A DNA stretch of 64,000 bases. Origin: an uncultured Bacteroides sp. (lineage in GTDB: Bacteria; Bacteroidota; Bacteroidia; Bacteroidales; Bacteroidaceae). The stretch's first letter is position 1. Each line of letters opens with the position of its first letter. The notes beneath the pieces were generated by a model, which saw nothing but the letters and a program-made list of their open reading frames with translations, was not told where the DNA came from and searched no databases. This document shows, piece by piece, positions 35,153 to 44,137 of the stretch. The translations under genes and the position numbers were made by a program. The DNA is taken from NCBI RefSeq assembly GCF_959029255.1, contig NZ_CAUFUE010000002.1, positions 124,001 to 188,000 of the forward strand, given 5' to 3'.

Positions 35153-35336
35153 GAAGTGTTTACTATAGCAGAACGATTTGTTTCGCTATAGTAAACACTT
35201 TGTTTCAATTAACAGAACACTTTGTTTCTATCAACAGAACAAATAGTTTTTATTAATGAAAACAAATCGTTTTATATGGTATAAACAAAGTGTTTTATAT
35301 AGCATAAACAAAGTGTTCACACCTGTGAACTAAACA
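35153..35336. repeat. Unit-repeat palindrome, AACACTTTGTTT family
   Basis: A series of units about 20-24 bp long: GAACGATTTGTTTC, AACACTTTGTTTC and GAACACTTTGTTTC on the left, then AAAACAAATCGTTTT and two copies of AAACAAAGTGTT on the right, which are their reverse complements in mirrored order apart from the first unit. The first unit is itself flanked by TTTACTATAGC and GCTATAGTAAA. Confidence 0.75.
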
Positions 35337-35398
35337 CTTAACATAAATCCAGCATAAAAAACGGCTTATTGAAGAGTGGTTTTAATCTATTCTTTTTA

Positions 35399-35565
35399 GG
35401 CACGGATGACACGGATTTCACGGATTTTTATGTATCAATCATATAGCGCAGCCTTAAAATCTGCGTCATCCGCGCCATCTGCGTCTAAAAAATTAAAATC
35501 CGCTTAATCTGCCCAATCTGTGTCTAAAAAATTAAACCCTCTGTGTCCTCTGTGGTGAAAGAAAA
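35399..35565. repeat. CACGGAT-type unit-repeat palindrome
   Basis: The left arm is three copies of CACGGATNN(A/T). The right arm has degenerate reverse-complement units (ATCTGCGTCATCCGCGCCATCTGCGTC, written in parts ATCTGCGTC, ATCCGCGCC, ATCTGCGTC) and then TCTGTGTC repeats. The middle carries ATAGCGCAGCC, matching the core end of the AATGAAGA elements at 16397 and 24445. Two copies of TCTAAAAAATTAAA lie in the right arm. Confidence 0.7.
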
Positions 35566-35670
35566 GCAAGGACACAACGAGTTAGCTACCAAAAAATTAC
35601 AGATGGCAGATAAAAATGAATAATAAAACTCTGGATAGAGGGAAAACGGCGAGGCTGAATTCCGCTATAA

Positions 35671-36258
35671 TTACGAATTATGCCTTATCAGGTTCATAAA
35701 CTCTTCACGTGTCTTTGCCTGATTGAAAGCTCCTGTAAAATCGGATGTTGTGGTAATGGAATTTTGTTTTTCAACGCCACGCATCTGCATACACATGTGC
35801 TTGGCTTCTACAACAACCATTACGCCCAAAGGATTCAAGGTTTCCTGAATACATTCCTTAATTTGCAAGGTCATACGTTCCTGCACTTGCAGACGATGGG
35901 AAAAAATATCCACTACACGGGCAATTTTACTTAAACCGGTAATATAGCCGTTGGGAATATAGGCAACGTGGGCTTTTCCATAGAACGGAAGCATATGATG
36001 TTCGCAAAGTGAAAAGAAATCAATGTCTTTCACTATAACCATCTGGCTGTATTCTTCCTGGAACTTGGCAGAACGAAGTACCTCATGCGGATCCATCGTA
36101 TATCCTTTGGTCAGTGACAACATGGCTTTCGCTACCCGTTCCGGCGTTTTCAACAATCCCTCGCGCTCGGGGTTTTCGCCCAATAAAGAGAGAATACGGT
36201 GATAATGTTCTTTCAGTTCATCCAATGAAGGAGATACGATTTCTTCTTTTCCTAACAT
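35671..36258 (-). CDS. folE: GTP cyclohydrolase I
   Basis: This 195-residue enzyme converts GTP to dihydroneopterin triphosphate, the first step of folate synthesis. Motifs seen are NPEREGLLKTPERVAKAM, the zinc-binding SLCEHHMLPFYGKAHVAYIP with its Cys and His, and LQVQERMT, with the second zinc cysteine in KHMCMQMRGVEK. The length is normal. It is upstream of nothing co-directional for 590 bp. It may share a transcript with the SPOR gene and tpiA upstream, although a repeat-filled gap separates them. Confidence 0.96.
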   Translation of the reverse strand: MLGKEEIVSPSLDELKEHYHRILSLLGENPEREGLLKTPERVAKAMLSLTKGYTMDPHEVLRSAKFQEEYSQMVIVKDIDFFSLCEHHMLPFYGKAHVAYIPNGYITGLSKIARVVDIFSHRLQVQERMTLQIKECIQETLNPLGVMVVVEAKHMCMQMRGVEKQNSITTTSDFTGAFNQAKTREEFMNLIRHNS

Positions 36259-36271
36259 GAGGGAGGTTGGT

Positions 36272-36345
36272 TACTAATTATTGATTACAAGCTGCTAATT
36301 ACAAACAGCTAATTACAAGTTGTTTTTTACAAATCAGAAATCAAG
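36272..36345. repeat. Short tandem repeat GCTAATTACAA
   Basis: The unit GCTAATTACAA occurs twice (36294-36304 and 36308-36318) with related flanks TTGATTACAA and GTTTTTTACAAAT. It fills the gap between folE and the SPOR gene and shows only weak palindromy. Confidence 0.5.
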
Positions 36346-36354
36346 CTTTGGATA

Positions 36355-36813
36355 TTAAAGCGGGATATTGATTTGATCTTTCACAATAGATACTTCCTTG
36401 AAAACTCCGGTCGCACGCAATTGGCGCATCATGGCGTCAGCTTCTTCTATGCTGCGGAAATCACCCGCACGGCACAGCCAACGTGGTGGAGCGAAAGAGG
36501 TATAAACCGTTAAATCAGGGAAGTGTTCTTTGATACGGGTAGCCACAGAATAGGCTTCATTTTTAGCTTGACGGGTATTGTTTCCGGCATACACTTGCAC
36601 GCGATAACCCGAGCTTTTAATCACTTTATGGTCCTCGGAACTACCGGGAACATACTCTGATCCAATCAACGCCTCAATACGGGCATCCTGATGGATAGTG
36701 ACTTTACCTTGTCCCGGAACATTACGCTCCAGACTCTTTACGATGTTATTCTGCGCAACAGAAAAACTTGCAAAAGCAAAGCAGGCAATTAAAAGTAAAC
36801 CAAGCTTCTTCAT
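36355..36813 (-). CDS. Secreted SPOR-domain protein
   Basis: This is a 152-residue protein with signal peptide LLLIACFAFASFSVAQ. The C-terminal part (about 75-148) is a SPOR domain (YRVQVYAGNNTRQAKNEA then FRSIEEADAMMRQLRATG), which binds denuded septal peptidoglycan. There is no lipobox, so it should be periplasmic. It probably works at the division site or in envelope maintenance. It lies between folE and tpiA on the same strand, separated from tpiA by a palindromic repeat. Confidence 0.88.
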   Translation of the reverse strand: MKKLGLLLIACFAFASFSVAQNNIVKSLERNVPGQGKVTIHQDARIEALIGSEYVPGSSEDHKVIKSSGYRVQVYAGNNTRQAKNEAYSVATRIKEHFPDLTVYTSFAPPRWLCRAGDFRSIEEADAMMRQLRATGVFKEVSIVKDQINIPL

Positions 36814-36814
36814 A

Positions 36815-36912
36815 AATTGATAATTGATAGTGGATAATGGAGAATTAAAATGAATGGAGCGATAATTGATAACCGATTACTCAATTATCAATTATCAACT
36901 CTCCATTATTCA
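36815..36912. repeat. Unit-repeat palindrome, ATTGATAATTGATA family
   Basis: The left arm has AATTGATAATTGATAGTGG and ATAATGGAGAATT. The right arm has AATTATCAATTATCAACTC and TCCATTATTCATTAATTGA. Both contain the same units in opposite orientation around a core with ATGAATGGAGCGATAATTG. The right end touches the tpiA stop codon. Confidence 0.7.
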
Positions 36913-37668
36913 TTAATTGAATGCGTCAATGATACCTTTGAAGTCAGCAACTTTCAAAGCAGCACCACCAATCAAGCCACCGTCAACGTCCGGGTTAGCA
37001 AACAGTTCTTTTGCATTGGAAGCCTTGCAGCTACCGCCGTAAAGGATAGAACAGTTTTCAGCGATTTCTTTTCCGTACTTTTCAGCAACGAGTGAACGGA
37101 TGAATGCATGAATCTCCTGTGCCTGAGCAGCTGAAGCGGTTTTACCGGTACCGATAGCCCAAACCGGTTCGTAAGCCAGGATAATCTTAGAGAAATCTTC
37201 TGCTGACAGAGAGAAGACAGATGCCAACTGAGCGGCAACGACTTCGTTTTGCTTGTTAGCTTCGCGTTCTTCCAAAACTTCACCGATACAGAAGATGGGA
37301 GTCAGACCGTTGGCCAAAGCCAATTTAACTTTCTCAGCCAAGATTTCTACTGTTTCGTGATAGTAAGCACGACGTTCCGAGTGACCGAGGATTACATACT
37401 TAGCACCTGTAGAAGCAACCATAGCGGCTGATACTTCGCCGGTGTAAGCACCTGATTCCTTGTCTGCACAGTTTTCTGCACCTACACCAATCTTGGCAGC
37501 ATCTACCAACGGAGTAACGGATGCCAAGTGGATAAACGGAGTACAGATGATTACATCACAGTTAGGCTTTTCGTTTGCCAATGTTTCATTCAGTTCTTTT
37601 GCAAGAGCAATACCCTCCTGGAGGGTTTTGTTCATTTTCCAGTTTCCTGCAACAATGTTCTTTCTCAT
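36913..37668 (-). CDS. tpiA: Triosephosphate isomerase
   Basis: This 251-residue glycolytic TIM-barrel enzyme interconverts dihydroxyacetone phosphate and glyceraldehyde 3-phosphate. Catalytic residues are Lys in AGNWKMN (near 12), His in LGHSERR and Glu in AYEPVWAIGTG, with the phosphate loop at GGAALK. The length is normal. Its last codon is followed directly by the palindromic element at 36815-36912. Confidence 0.97.
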   Translation of the reverse strand: MRKNIVAGNWKMNKTLQEGIALAKELNETLANEKPNCDVIICTPFIHLASVTPLVDAAKIGVGAENCADKESGAYTGEVSAAMVASTGAKYVILGHSERRAYYHETVEILAEKVKLALANGLTPIFCIGEVLEEREANKQNEVVAAQLASVFSLSAEDFSKIILAYEPVWAIGTGKTASAAQAQEIHAFIRSLVAEKYGKEIAENCSILYGGSCKASNAKELFANPDVDGGLIGGAALKVADFKGIIDAFN

Positions 37669-37700
37669 TTTGTTTTTTATTTATTAAAAGGGTTAATGTA

Positions 37701-37750
37701 TTTACGATTTACAATTTACGATTTACGATTTACGATTGAAGTTACTTTGG
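37701..37750 (+). repeat. Unit-repeat element, TTTACGAT family, copy 1
   Basis: Tandem TTTACGAT and TTTACAAT units run into ATTGAAGTTACTTT. The same string, in reverse complement, occurs at 55163-55215, there reading GAAGTTGCTTT. It fills the gap between tpiA and the DoxX/MauE-type gene. Confidence 0.75.
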
Positions 37751-37762
37751 TTTTCAATCTTA

Positions 37763-39070
37763 TCACTTTATTACTTTTTCCATCTTTCTTTTCCGTTCAC
37801 GGCGTTTTATAACTAAGATATCCACACAGATAACCATCGTTAAAGGGATGATAAACCATAACAATACATATCCGATGGTGTGCCAATTATTTTCCAGTTT
37901 CTGCTGTCCTAATTCTATTTTATCAAGACTGTCGGTCAATACATACTCATCGGGCAAACGGGTATCACTCCATTTATTTAATATGGTTCCATCTTTTATC
38001 AGCAGCAGTCCGGGATTGGAACGGATAATTGTTTTCAACGTAATGTCATCCATCTGGCAGAAAGGATACTCCGCACCGGTCTTCTCACGCCAGGATTCAA
38101 TTTCATCCTCGGGAGAGGATGTCAAGGCATAAAAGCCATATCCATGCTCCACACTGTAATCATATATCTCGTTGATAAGGTCGATATTACTGTCATCCGC
38201 TTCTTCAATGCGATGGGCAACCAGCAAAAAAGTGTATCCCTTATCCGACAACACACTGTCTGTTATGTCTTCTCCCGTTTCCAAGCTCATCATGGAGAAA
38301 TCGTGGATGGGCGGTTCATAACCTTTCTCTTTCAAGATGGTACGCGTTTCCACAAAAGTCCACGTACTGTCCGGATAGTTTTCCAATGTGAATTCTTGTT
38401 TCTTACCCTCTTTCTCCAAGATAAAACGGCTTTCAAAAATACTAGGTTTGGCTCCCTCCGGTACCTGCATGGATGATTGAATATCAGTTCCTATCTTATA
38501 GGGACGGAAATCCAATATCGGCAAATATTGCAAACAATAAAAAGAAAGCGCAAAGACAAAAAGGAAAGTATACATGGAGACCATCCATTCCATCTTCATC
38601 GTTATAAAACGGATAATCTGTTCCCGTCCTTTGAAAACCGAAATAGCAGCAACCAGCAATACAACGTTCTTACCGAAGGTCTGCCAATTCGTCAATACCC
38701 AAGCATCGCCGAAACATCCGCAATCGGATACGGGATTTGCCAACGCCAGATATAACGTCAAGGGAGTCATCACGCACATCAAGAGAAGAGCCAGAGTAGA
38801 AGCTATCTTCCTGCGTATGCCTAAGAACAAAAAGATGCCGACACAAAACTCTATCGCCGACAAGATGATACCGATGAGCAACGGCAAATATTTCGGAAAC
38901 CAGGAAATCATGCCGAAAGCCATCAGATAATCTTGTATCTTATAAAAAGAACCTAACGGGTCGACAGCTTTCACAAATCCGGAGAAAATAAACAGCCCCC
39001 CCAGAACGAAGCGACATATATTTACCCAAGCCTTCCAGATAATATGTTTCTTATCAGTCTCCAAACTCAA
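37763..39070 (-). CDS. MauE/DoxX-type membrane protein with thioredoxin-like domain
   Basis: This is a 435-residue protein. Four N-terminal transmembrane helices form a MauE/DoxX-like unit with FSGFVKAVDPLG and the conserved DCGCFG loop (near 117-121). A fifth helix leads to a periplasmic thioredoxin-like domain (VLSDKGYTFLLVAHR onwards), and a last helix sits near the C-terminus. The thioredoxin part lacks a CxxC pair, so the only redox cysteines are in DCGCFG. It probably passes electrons or senses redox state at the inner membrane. The frame opens with TTG at 39070, overlapping the DUF1599 gene by 17 bp; no ATG fits the conserved N-terminus. Confidence 0.78.
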   Translation of the reverse strand: MSLETDKKHIIWKAWVNICRFVLGGLFIFSGFVKAVDPLGSFYKIQDYLMAFGMISWFPKYLPLLIGIILSAIEFCVGIFLFLGIRRKIASTLALLLMCVMTPLTLYLALANPVSDCGCFGDAWVLTNWQTFGKNVVLLVAAISVFKGREQIIRFITMKMEWMVSMYTFLFVFALSFYCLQYLPILDFRPYKIGTDIQSSMQVPEGAKPSIFESRFILEKEGKKQEFTLENYPDSTWTFVETRTILKEKGYEPPIHDFSMMSLETGEDITDSVLSDKGYTFLLVAHRIEEADDSNIDLINEIYDYSVEHGYGFYALTSSPEDEIESWREKTGAEYPFCQMDDITLKTIIRSNPGLLLIKDGTILNKWSDTRLPDEYVLTDSLDKIELGQQKLENNWHTIGYVLLWFIIPLTMVICVDILVIKRRERKRKMEKVIK

Positions 39071-39596
39071 TCTTTATCAAACCGAATACGGAATAATTTA
39101 TCATATCCATATAATTGGCATCTACGCCTTCTGATACCAAAGTCTGCCCCGACAAGCTTTCAATCTGCTTTGTACGGTAGATTTTCATCAATATCAGGTC
39201 TGTATAAGAGCTGATACGCATGCTGCGCCAAGCCTCATCGTAATCGTGGTTCTTTGCAAGCATCAAGTCCAAAGAGGTTTTGGCATATTTGTCATACAAT
39301 GCCATAGCTTCTTCATTCGTTATATCAGCAGACTCCGCATAACCAAGTTCCAACTGTATCAACCCAATAATTCCATAATTGACAATGGCCATGAACTCCG
39401 AACGAATACCTTCGTCCACCAGTGTCACACCTTTGGTTTCAATGCTTCTGATACGATTGGCTTTAATGAATATCTGATCGGTTACGGAAGCCGGGCGGAG
39501 AATGCGCCATGCAGGACCGTAATCATGAAGTTTCTTAGAGAACAAATCACGACAAACAGCGATGACATGTTCAAATTGTTGCTTGGTATCTTTCAT
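39054..39596 (-). CDS. DUF1599-family protein
   Basis: This is a 180-residue cytoplasmic protein starting MKDTKQQFEHVIAVCRDLF. It is built from two similar halves, each with a helix and a (K/N)H/LHDYGPAWR- or KNHDYDEAWRSMR-type motif followed by TDLI(L/F)(M)K and RI(R)SIE/KQIESL, the pattern of DUF1599. The function of the family is not established. The start is set at 39596 because a -7 box (39622-39615) overlaps the longer reading frame. The gene overlaps the following membrane-protein gene and is likely translationally coupled to it. Confidence 0.8.
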   Translation of the reverse strand: MKDTKQQFEHVIAVCRDLFSKKLHDYGPAWRILRPASVTDQIFIKANRIRSIETKGVTLVDEGIRSEFMAIVNYGIIGLIQLELGYAESADITNEEAMALYDKYAKTSLDLMLAKNHDYDEAWRSMRISSYTDLILMKIYRTKQIESLSGQTLVSEGVDANYMDMINYSVFGLIKIEFGD

Positions 39597-39614
39597 ATCC
39601 TTACAAATAGACCG

Positions 39615-39622
39615 CAAAGGTA
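39615..39622 (-). promoter_or_regulatory. -7 box of the DUF1599 operon
   Basis: Reading leftwards the sequence is TACCTTTG. It lies 18 bp before the ATG at 39596 and decides that start. Confidence 0.45.
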
Positions 39623-39640
39623 TGAATAATTAAAGAAAAA

Positions 39641-39678
39641 AGAAAAGGGGGCACTCTAAATTATATTAAAGTACCCCC
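39641..39678 (-). terminator. Rho-independent terminator after the M23 peptidase gene
   Basis: GGGGGCACT (39647-39655) pairs with AGTACCCCC (39670-39678) with one mismatch. On the minus strand the stem is followed by TTTTCTTTTTTC. It separates the peptidase gene from the DUF1599 operon. Confidence 0.75.
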
Positions 39679-39718
39679 TACTTATAGAGATTGTTTACGT
39701 TTTAAAGAAATATCTGTT

Positions 39719-40600
39719 TTATGAGCAACGCAATACTTGTCCCGGACGCAGAATTGTGTTACGCGTTATACGGTTCAGTTTACAAAGTTTGTCAATACTT
39801 GTTCCCTGACGGGCAGCAATACGTCCCAAAGTATCACCTTTCTTTACCTTATAGAACAGACCTTCACCTGAAGCCATGCTACGGGCTGTACCGGAACTAC
39901 CCTTGGTTTTATGGAAAGTATAACTATCGGCAACTATATCTTGCTTTTCAAAATCAAACATTAGGGCAGGATTGATAGGAATTCCCAGAAAGCGGGTTTC
40001 AAAGTGAAGATGCGAACCGGTAGAACGTCCGGTATTACCACCTAATGCTATCGGCTCTCCGGCCTTAACCAACTGGTTGATTTCAACCAATTGTTTAGAC
40101 AAGTGACCATAAACAGTTTCCAATCCATTATCATGGCGAATGACAACATATTTACCGTATCCACGGCGGCCTTGGTTTTTAACGATACGAACTTTACCGT
40201 CAAAAGCAGCACGGATTGTATCTCCGACATAAACCTTCACATCCAAGCCATAGTGCGCTCTTCTTCTGCGAGGACGATAACCGAATACATCAGTAATACG
40301 ATTATGCTCGGTAGGCATGTGGAAACCGGTCAAATCGAACGTATAGCTTTCGGGGACAATAGCGTTACCGTAAGCCTGCACAAATTCATTGTTCCAGCTC
40401 GGATACAAATCCAACCCCGGATACAAAGACTGCTCTGCACGTATCTGTTTCTGTAAAGCCAGTGAATCTACACTTTTAAGTTTTCTGTCGATGGGAGCTT
40501 GACGGGCAATCAGGTCTTGCGAGAAAGAGTTCAAGCTAACCATCGCCGTTGCTGCTAATAAAACTGTTTTAATCCAATTAAAATTCATCTGTTTCGCCAT
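39719..40600 (-). CDS. LysM-M23 peptidoglycan endopeptidase
   Basis: This is a 293-residue exported protein (signal TVLLAATAMVSLNSFSQ). The M23 metallopeptidase domain (about 110-225) keeps the zinc ligands: HYGLDV gives the His and Asp and SHLHFETRF the HxH. A LysM peptidoglycan-binding domain (YKVKKGDTLGRIAARQGTS) is at the C-terminus. With intact ligands it should cut peptide cross-links rather than act as an activator. A -7 box and a 7-bp hairpin (40608-40627) lie upstream of the start. Confidence 0.92.
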   Translation of the reverse strand: MAKQMNFNWIKTVLLAATAMVSLNSFSQDLIARQAPIDRKLKSVDSLALQKQIRAEQSLYPGLDLYPSWNNEFVQAYGNAIVPESYTFDLTGFHMPTEHNRITDVFGYRPRRRRAHYGLDVKVYVGDTIRAAFDGKVRIVKNQGRRGYGKYVVIRHDNGLETVYGHLSKQLVEINQLVKAGEPIALGGNTGRSTGSHLHFETRFLGIPINPALMFDFEKQDIVADSYTFHKTKGSSGTARSMASGEGLFYKVKKGDTLGRIAARQGTSIDKLCKLNRITRNTILRPGQVLRCS

Positions 40601-40607
40601 TCATTTT

Positions 40608-40660
40608 GATATCCTCATTGGGATATCCAGATTTATTTTTCAAAAATTCTCCCAAAGGTA
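40608..40660 (-). promoter_or_regulatory. -7 box and 5'UTR hairpin of the M23 peptidase gene
   Basis: Reading leftwards, TACCTTTG (40660-40653) is a -7 box. The predicted leader has a perfect hairpin GATATCC (40608-40614) and GGATATC (40621-40627), 8 nt before the ATG, where it could affect ribosome access. Confidence 0.35.
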
Positions 40661-40821
40661 ACGTTTCTCTCTCAAAAACAGTGTCTATCATTAACGATTT
40701 TTTAATGAGCAGGTAAAGTATTAGAGTACAAATATAGCCTTAACTCCTTATAAATAGGGAGAATGCGCGCTAACATGTTTTACAACATAAAATGTAAATA
40801 AAGCGTATGTTTAACCGTTTT

Positions 40822-42918
40822 TTAGCTGATAGCCGCCCAATTAACGTTCGTTTTTCGCAACGCTTTCAACTGTCGCCATAAGATTTCATTTTCCGGGAGC
40901 GTTCCATTAGGATCCGCATCAACAACAGCTTGCGCTATGCTGCGAACATATTGCAATAATTGTCCGTCACGGGCAATATCGGCTATTTTCAAATCAAAGG
41001 CAATACCACTCTGCTGTGTTCCTTCCAAATCACCCGGACCACGTAGTTTCAAATCGGCCTCGGCTATTTCGAAGCCGTCATTGGTTCGGACCATTATTTC
41101 CAAGCGTTTCCGGGTATCTTCCGCCAGCTTATAACCGGTCACCAAGATACAATAAGACTGTTCCGCACCACGTCCCACCCGTCCGCGAAGCTGATGGAGC
41201 TGAGACAGGCCGAAACGTTCCGCGTTTTCTATAATCATCACCGAGGCATTGGGAACATTTACTCCTACTTCGATGACCGTAGTTGCCACCATAATCTGTG
41301 CTTCTCCGGAAACAAACAATTGCATTTGGGCGTCTTTCTCAGCAGGTTTCATCTTTCCATGAACCTTGCAAACCTTGCAATCCGGAAATTCTTCACAAAT
41401 ATGCAGATAACCTTCTTCCAGGTTTTTCAAGTCTATCTTCTCACTTTCCTTTATCAACGGATAAACGATATAAACCTGTCTGCCTTCCGCTATTTGTTTG
41501 TGCACGGAGTTATAAAGACTCTCCCGTCGATTATCAAACTGATGTATCGTCGCAATCGGTTTTCTGCCCGGCGGCAATTCATCAATAACTGATACATCCA
41601 AATCACCGTATAGCGTCATAGCCAATGTCCGGGGAATGGGAGTAGCCGTCATTACCAACACATGGGGTGGCTGCACATTCTTAGTCCATAGGCGGGCGCG
41701 TTGAGCCACTCCGAAACGGTGTTGTTCGTCAATCACCACCAAGCCCAATGAAGCAAAATTCACGGTATCTTCTATGACGGCATGTGTACCTATCAAAATC
41801 CGTACGTCCCCGACCAGCAATCCGGAAAGAATCGTTTCCCGGCGTTTTCCCTTGATAGAACCGGTCAACAGTTCCACCCGGATATCCATCCCATAAAGCA
41901 GTTCGCGGATGGTTTCGTAATGCTGATTCGCCAATATCTCCGTAGGAGCCATCATACATGCCTGGTATCCGTTATCAAGGGCAATCAGCATACTCATCAA
42001 AGCGACCAGAGTTTTGCCGCTACCCACATCTCCCTGCAATAAACGATTCATCTGTTTGCCTGAACCCAAGTCCCAACGTATTTCCTTCAAAACACGTTTT
42101 TGGGCATTAGTCAGTTCAAAAGGCAGGTTACGGGAATAAAATGTATTGAAAATCTCTCCCACTTTTTCAAAGACAAAACCACGATACTTTCGTTGCCGGT
42201 CCTTGGCGTAACGGAGAATATTTAGCTGGACATAAAAAAGTTCCTCGAACTTCAACCGATATTGCGCTTTACGCAATAAATCAGGATTAGCTGGAAAATG
42301 GATATTAATCAAAGCATCGGTAAGAGGGATTAAATGATGTTCGGCAAGGATAGCAGGGGAAAGGGTCTCAGGCAACGGCTCCTGCAACTGCTGCACAAGG
42401 TTCTTCATCATCTTCTCAATCGCATGGGAATTGAGAGAGCTCCGTTTCATTTTCTCCGTCGTATTATAATAAGGTTGCAACCCCATAGACGATAGTTTCA
42501 GTTCCGAAGCGGAATCAATATCAGGATGTGCAATATTAATTCTCCCGTTAAAAACAGAAGGCTTGCCAAATACTATATACTCCTGATGTACCTTATATTT
42601 TCCTATCACATATTTTATTCCCTGAAACCATATCAGGTCTACCACTCCGGTTCCATCCGAGAAATGGGCAATCAAACGCCGCTGGCGTCCTTCGCCTGCC
42701 GTCTCAAAACCCAGGATTTCCCCTTTCAACTGTATATAGGGCATAGTGCCGTCAATCTCCTGGATATAATAAATACGGCTGCGGTCTACATATTTATAAG
42801 GGAAATAATACAATAAATCATGGAAAGAATAGATGTTCAATTCCTTATTGAGCACCGAAGCACGCTGCGGTCCGACGCCCGACAAATATTTTATGTCACG
42901 CGTAGCTAAATCGAACAT
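40822..42918 (-). CDS. recG: ATP-dependent DNA helicase RecG
   Basis: This is a 698-residue helicase that remodels stalled forks and Holliday junctions. The N-terminal wedge/OB domain (LSGVGPQRASVLNKEL) is followed by the superfamily 2 motor with Walker A GDVGSGKT, motif II VIDEQHRFG, TATPIPRT and the C-terminal QLRGRVGRG. The length is normal. It overlaps ispD by 13 bp and is the last gene of the pdxJ-to-recG operon. Confidence 0.96.
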   Translation of the reverse strand: MFDLATRDIKYLSGVGPQRASVLNKELNIYSFHDLLYYFPYKYVDRSRIYYIQEIDGTMPYIQLKGEILGFETAGEGRQRRLIAHFSDGTGVVDLIWFQGIKYVIGKYKVHQEYIVFGKPSVFNGRINIAHPDIDSASELKLSSMGLQPYYNTTEKMKRSSLNSHAIEKMMKNLVQQLQEPLPETLSPAILAEHHLIPLTDALINIHFPANPDLLRKAQYRLKFEELFYVQLNILRYAKDRQRKYRGFVFEKVGEIFNTFYSRNLPFELTNAQKRVLKEIRWDLGSGKQMNRLLQGDVGSGKTLVALMSMLIALDNGYQACMMAPTEILANQHYETIRELLYGMDIRVELLTGSIKGKRRETILSGLLVGDVRILIGTHAVIEDTVNFASLGLVVIDEQHRFGVAQRARLWTKNVQPPHVLVMTATPIPRTLAMTLYGDLDVSVIDELPPGRKPIATIHQFDNRRESLYNSVHKQIAEGRQVYIVYPLIKESEKIDLKNLEEGYLHICEEFPDCKVCKVHGKMKPAEKDAQMQLFVSGEAQIMVATTVIEVGVNVPNASVMIIENAERFGLSQLHQLRGRVGRGAEQSYCILVTGYKLAEDTRKRLEIMVRTNDGFEIAEADLKLRGPGDLEGTQQSGIAFDLKIADIARDGQLLQYVRSIAQAVVDADPNGTLPENEILWRQLKALRKTNVNWAAIS

Positions 42919-43577
42919 GTATCCAAGAGAGCAGCAGCTATTTTTAAATCGAAGGGAGTGGTTATTTTTATATTCTCACGATTACCGGCAGTCAGGAAAA
43001 CAGGTACTCCCAAAGCTTCCACGACCGAGGCATCGTCCGTGAAGTGGGGAGAATAGGGTTGTTCGTATGCGCGTTTCAACAGTTCAGCATCAAAAACCTG
43101 GGGTGTCTGCACTAACTTATACTCATCACGACTGACAGTTATACTTTTATCACCATCCAGACGGCGTACAGTCTCTACTATATCTGTCACCGGAATTACC
43201 GCTTGTTTTTCCGCCGCCAATGCATAACAACGGGCTATCACCTCCCGGGCTACGAAGGGGCGTACCCCATCATGCACACCAACCAAACCGGGCGTTTTCA
43301 CCAGTTCCAGTCCGTTTCTCACCGAATGGAAGCGTGTTTCTCCCCCATCCGCAATGCTATGGGGTAATAAGAAATGATGCTCCCGGCACAGTTCAGACCA
43401 ATACGCCTGCTGACTGCACGGAAGCACCAAGATGATTTGTATCTCCGGATTGCAGGCATAAAAAGCTTCTATGGTACGCATCAATACAGGTTTCCCTCCT
43501 ATCGGAAGGAACTGTTTGGGGAGTTCTCCTCCCATGCGCAAGCCTTTTCCACCGGCAACTATCAGAGCATACTCCAT
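42906..43577 (-). CDS. ispD: 2-C-methyl-D-erythritol 4-phosphate cytidylyltransferase
   Basis: This 223-residue enzyme of the non-mevalonate isoprenoid pathway couples CTP with methylerythritol phosphate. The CTP-binding glycine loop AGGKGLRMGG is followed by PKQFLPIGGKPV, and the substrate site HDGVRPFV and TDDASVVE are present. The 3' end overlaps recG by 13 bp, and the 5' end starts one base after the DJ-1 gene ends, so translation is probably coupled. Confidence 0.95.
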   Translation of the reverse strand: MEYALIVAGGKGLRMGGELPKQFLPIGGKPVLMRTIEAFYACNPEIQIILVLPCSQQAYWSELCREHHFLLPHSIADGGETRFHSVRNGLELVKTPGLVGVHDGVRPFVAREVIARCYALAAEKQAVIPVTDIVETVRRLDGDKSITVSRDEYKLVQTPQVFDAELLKRAYEQPYSPHFTDDASVVEALGVPVFLTAGNRENIKITTPFDLKIAAALLDTCSI

Positions 43578-43578
43578 T

Positions 43579-44124
43579 TTATACGCACATTGCCTCTTTC
43601 AATTCCTGCACTTTTTCTTTGCCTTGCAACAATTCCACTACTGCAAGAGCAAATTCCATAGCGGCACCCGGTCCTTTAGCGGTAATGATATTACCATCTC
43701 TTTCCACAAGCGCCCCGGTACATTCGGCGCCTTCCAGATATTGTTCAAATCCCGGATAACAAGTTGCCTTCTTACCCTTCAACAATCCCAGCTTGCCAAG
43801 CACCATAGGAGCGGCACAAATTGCGGCTATCGGTTTCTTTTCTTCGGCAAAACGCAAAACCAGTCTACGCAGTTCATCACATTTCTCCAAAGTAGCGGCC
43901 CCCGGCATACCACCTGGAAGCAATACCAGCTCCGCATCAAAGAAATCGCAGTTCACCACATTCTTATCACAAAGCACCGGTACATCATGAGCTCCCGTCA
44001 CTATTTCATCAGGGGTTACCGTCACCATTTCCACATTCAGGCCTGCGCGTCTCATGACGTCAACAGAAGTGAAAGCTTCAATTTCTTCAAATCCGTCTGC
44101 AAAAAACACATAGACTGTACCCAT
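43579..44124 (-). CDS. DJ-1/PfpI-family protein
   Basis: This is a 181-residue cytoplasmic protein. The nucleophile-elbow cysteine is Cys103 in AAICAAP, with the acidic partner Glu16 in DGFEEIEAF, the arrangement of the DJ-1/ThiJ group. It may act as a glyoxalase/deglycase-like or redox-protective enzyme; the exact substrate is unknown for most bacterial members. It lies 13 bp after the tonB gene and 1 bp before ispD. Confidence 0.9.
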   Translation of the reverse strand: MGTVYVFFADGFEEIEAFTSVDVMRRAGLNVEMVTVTPDEIVTGAHDVPVLCDKNVVNCDFFDAELVLLPGGMPGAATLEKCDELRRLVLRFAEEKKPIAAICAAPMVLGKLGLLKGKKATCYPGFEQYLEGAECTGALVERDGNIITAKGPGAAMEFALAVVELLQGKEKVQELKEAMCV

Positions 44125-44137
44125 AATTATCCTCCTC

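Larger units (their letters stand above)
35078..35670. other. Large intergenic region with two palindromic repeat elements
   Basis: These 593 bp between the heparinase-like gene and folE contain the AACACTTTGTTT element (35153-35336) and the CACGGAT element (35399-35565). The remainder is A+T-rich and shows no coding frame, RNA gene or promoter that I can support. Confidence 0.6.

Noticed and set aside
35153..35336. Possible CRISPR or integron-like array
   Set aside because: Units are partly inverted and of unequal spacing; no integrase or cas gene is near.
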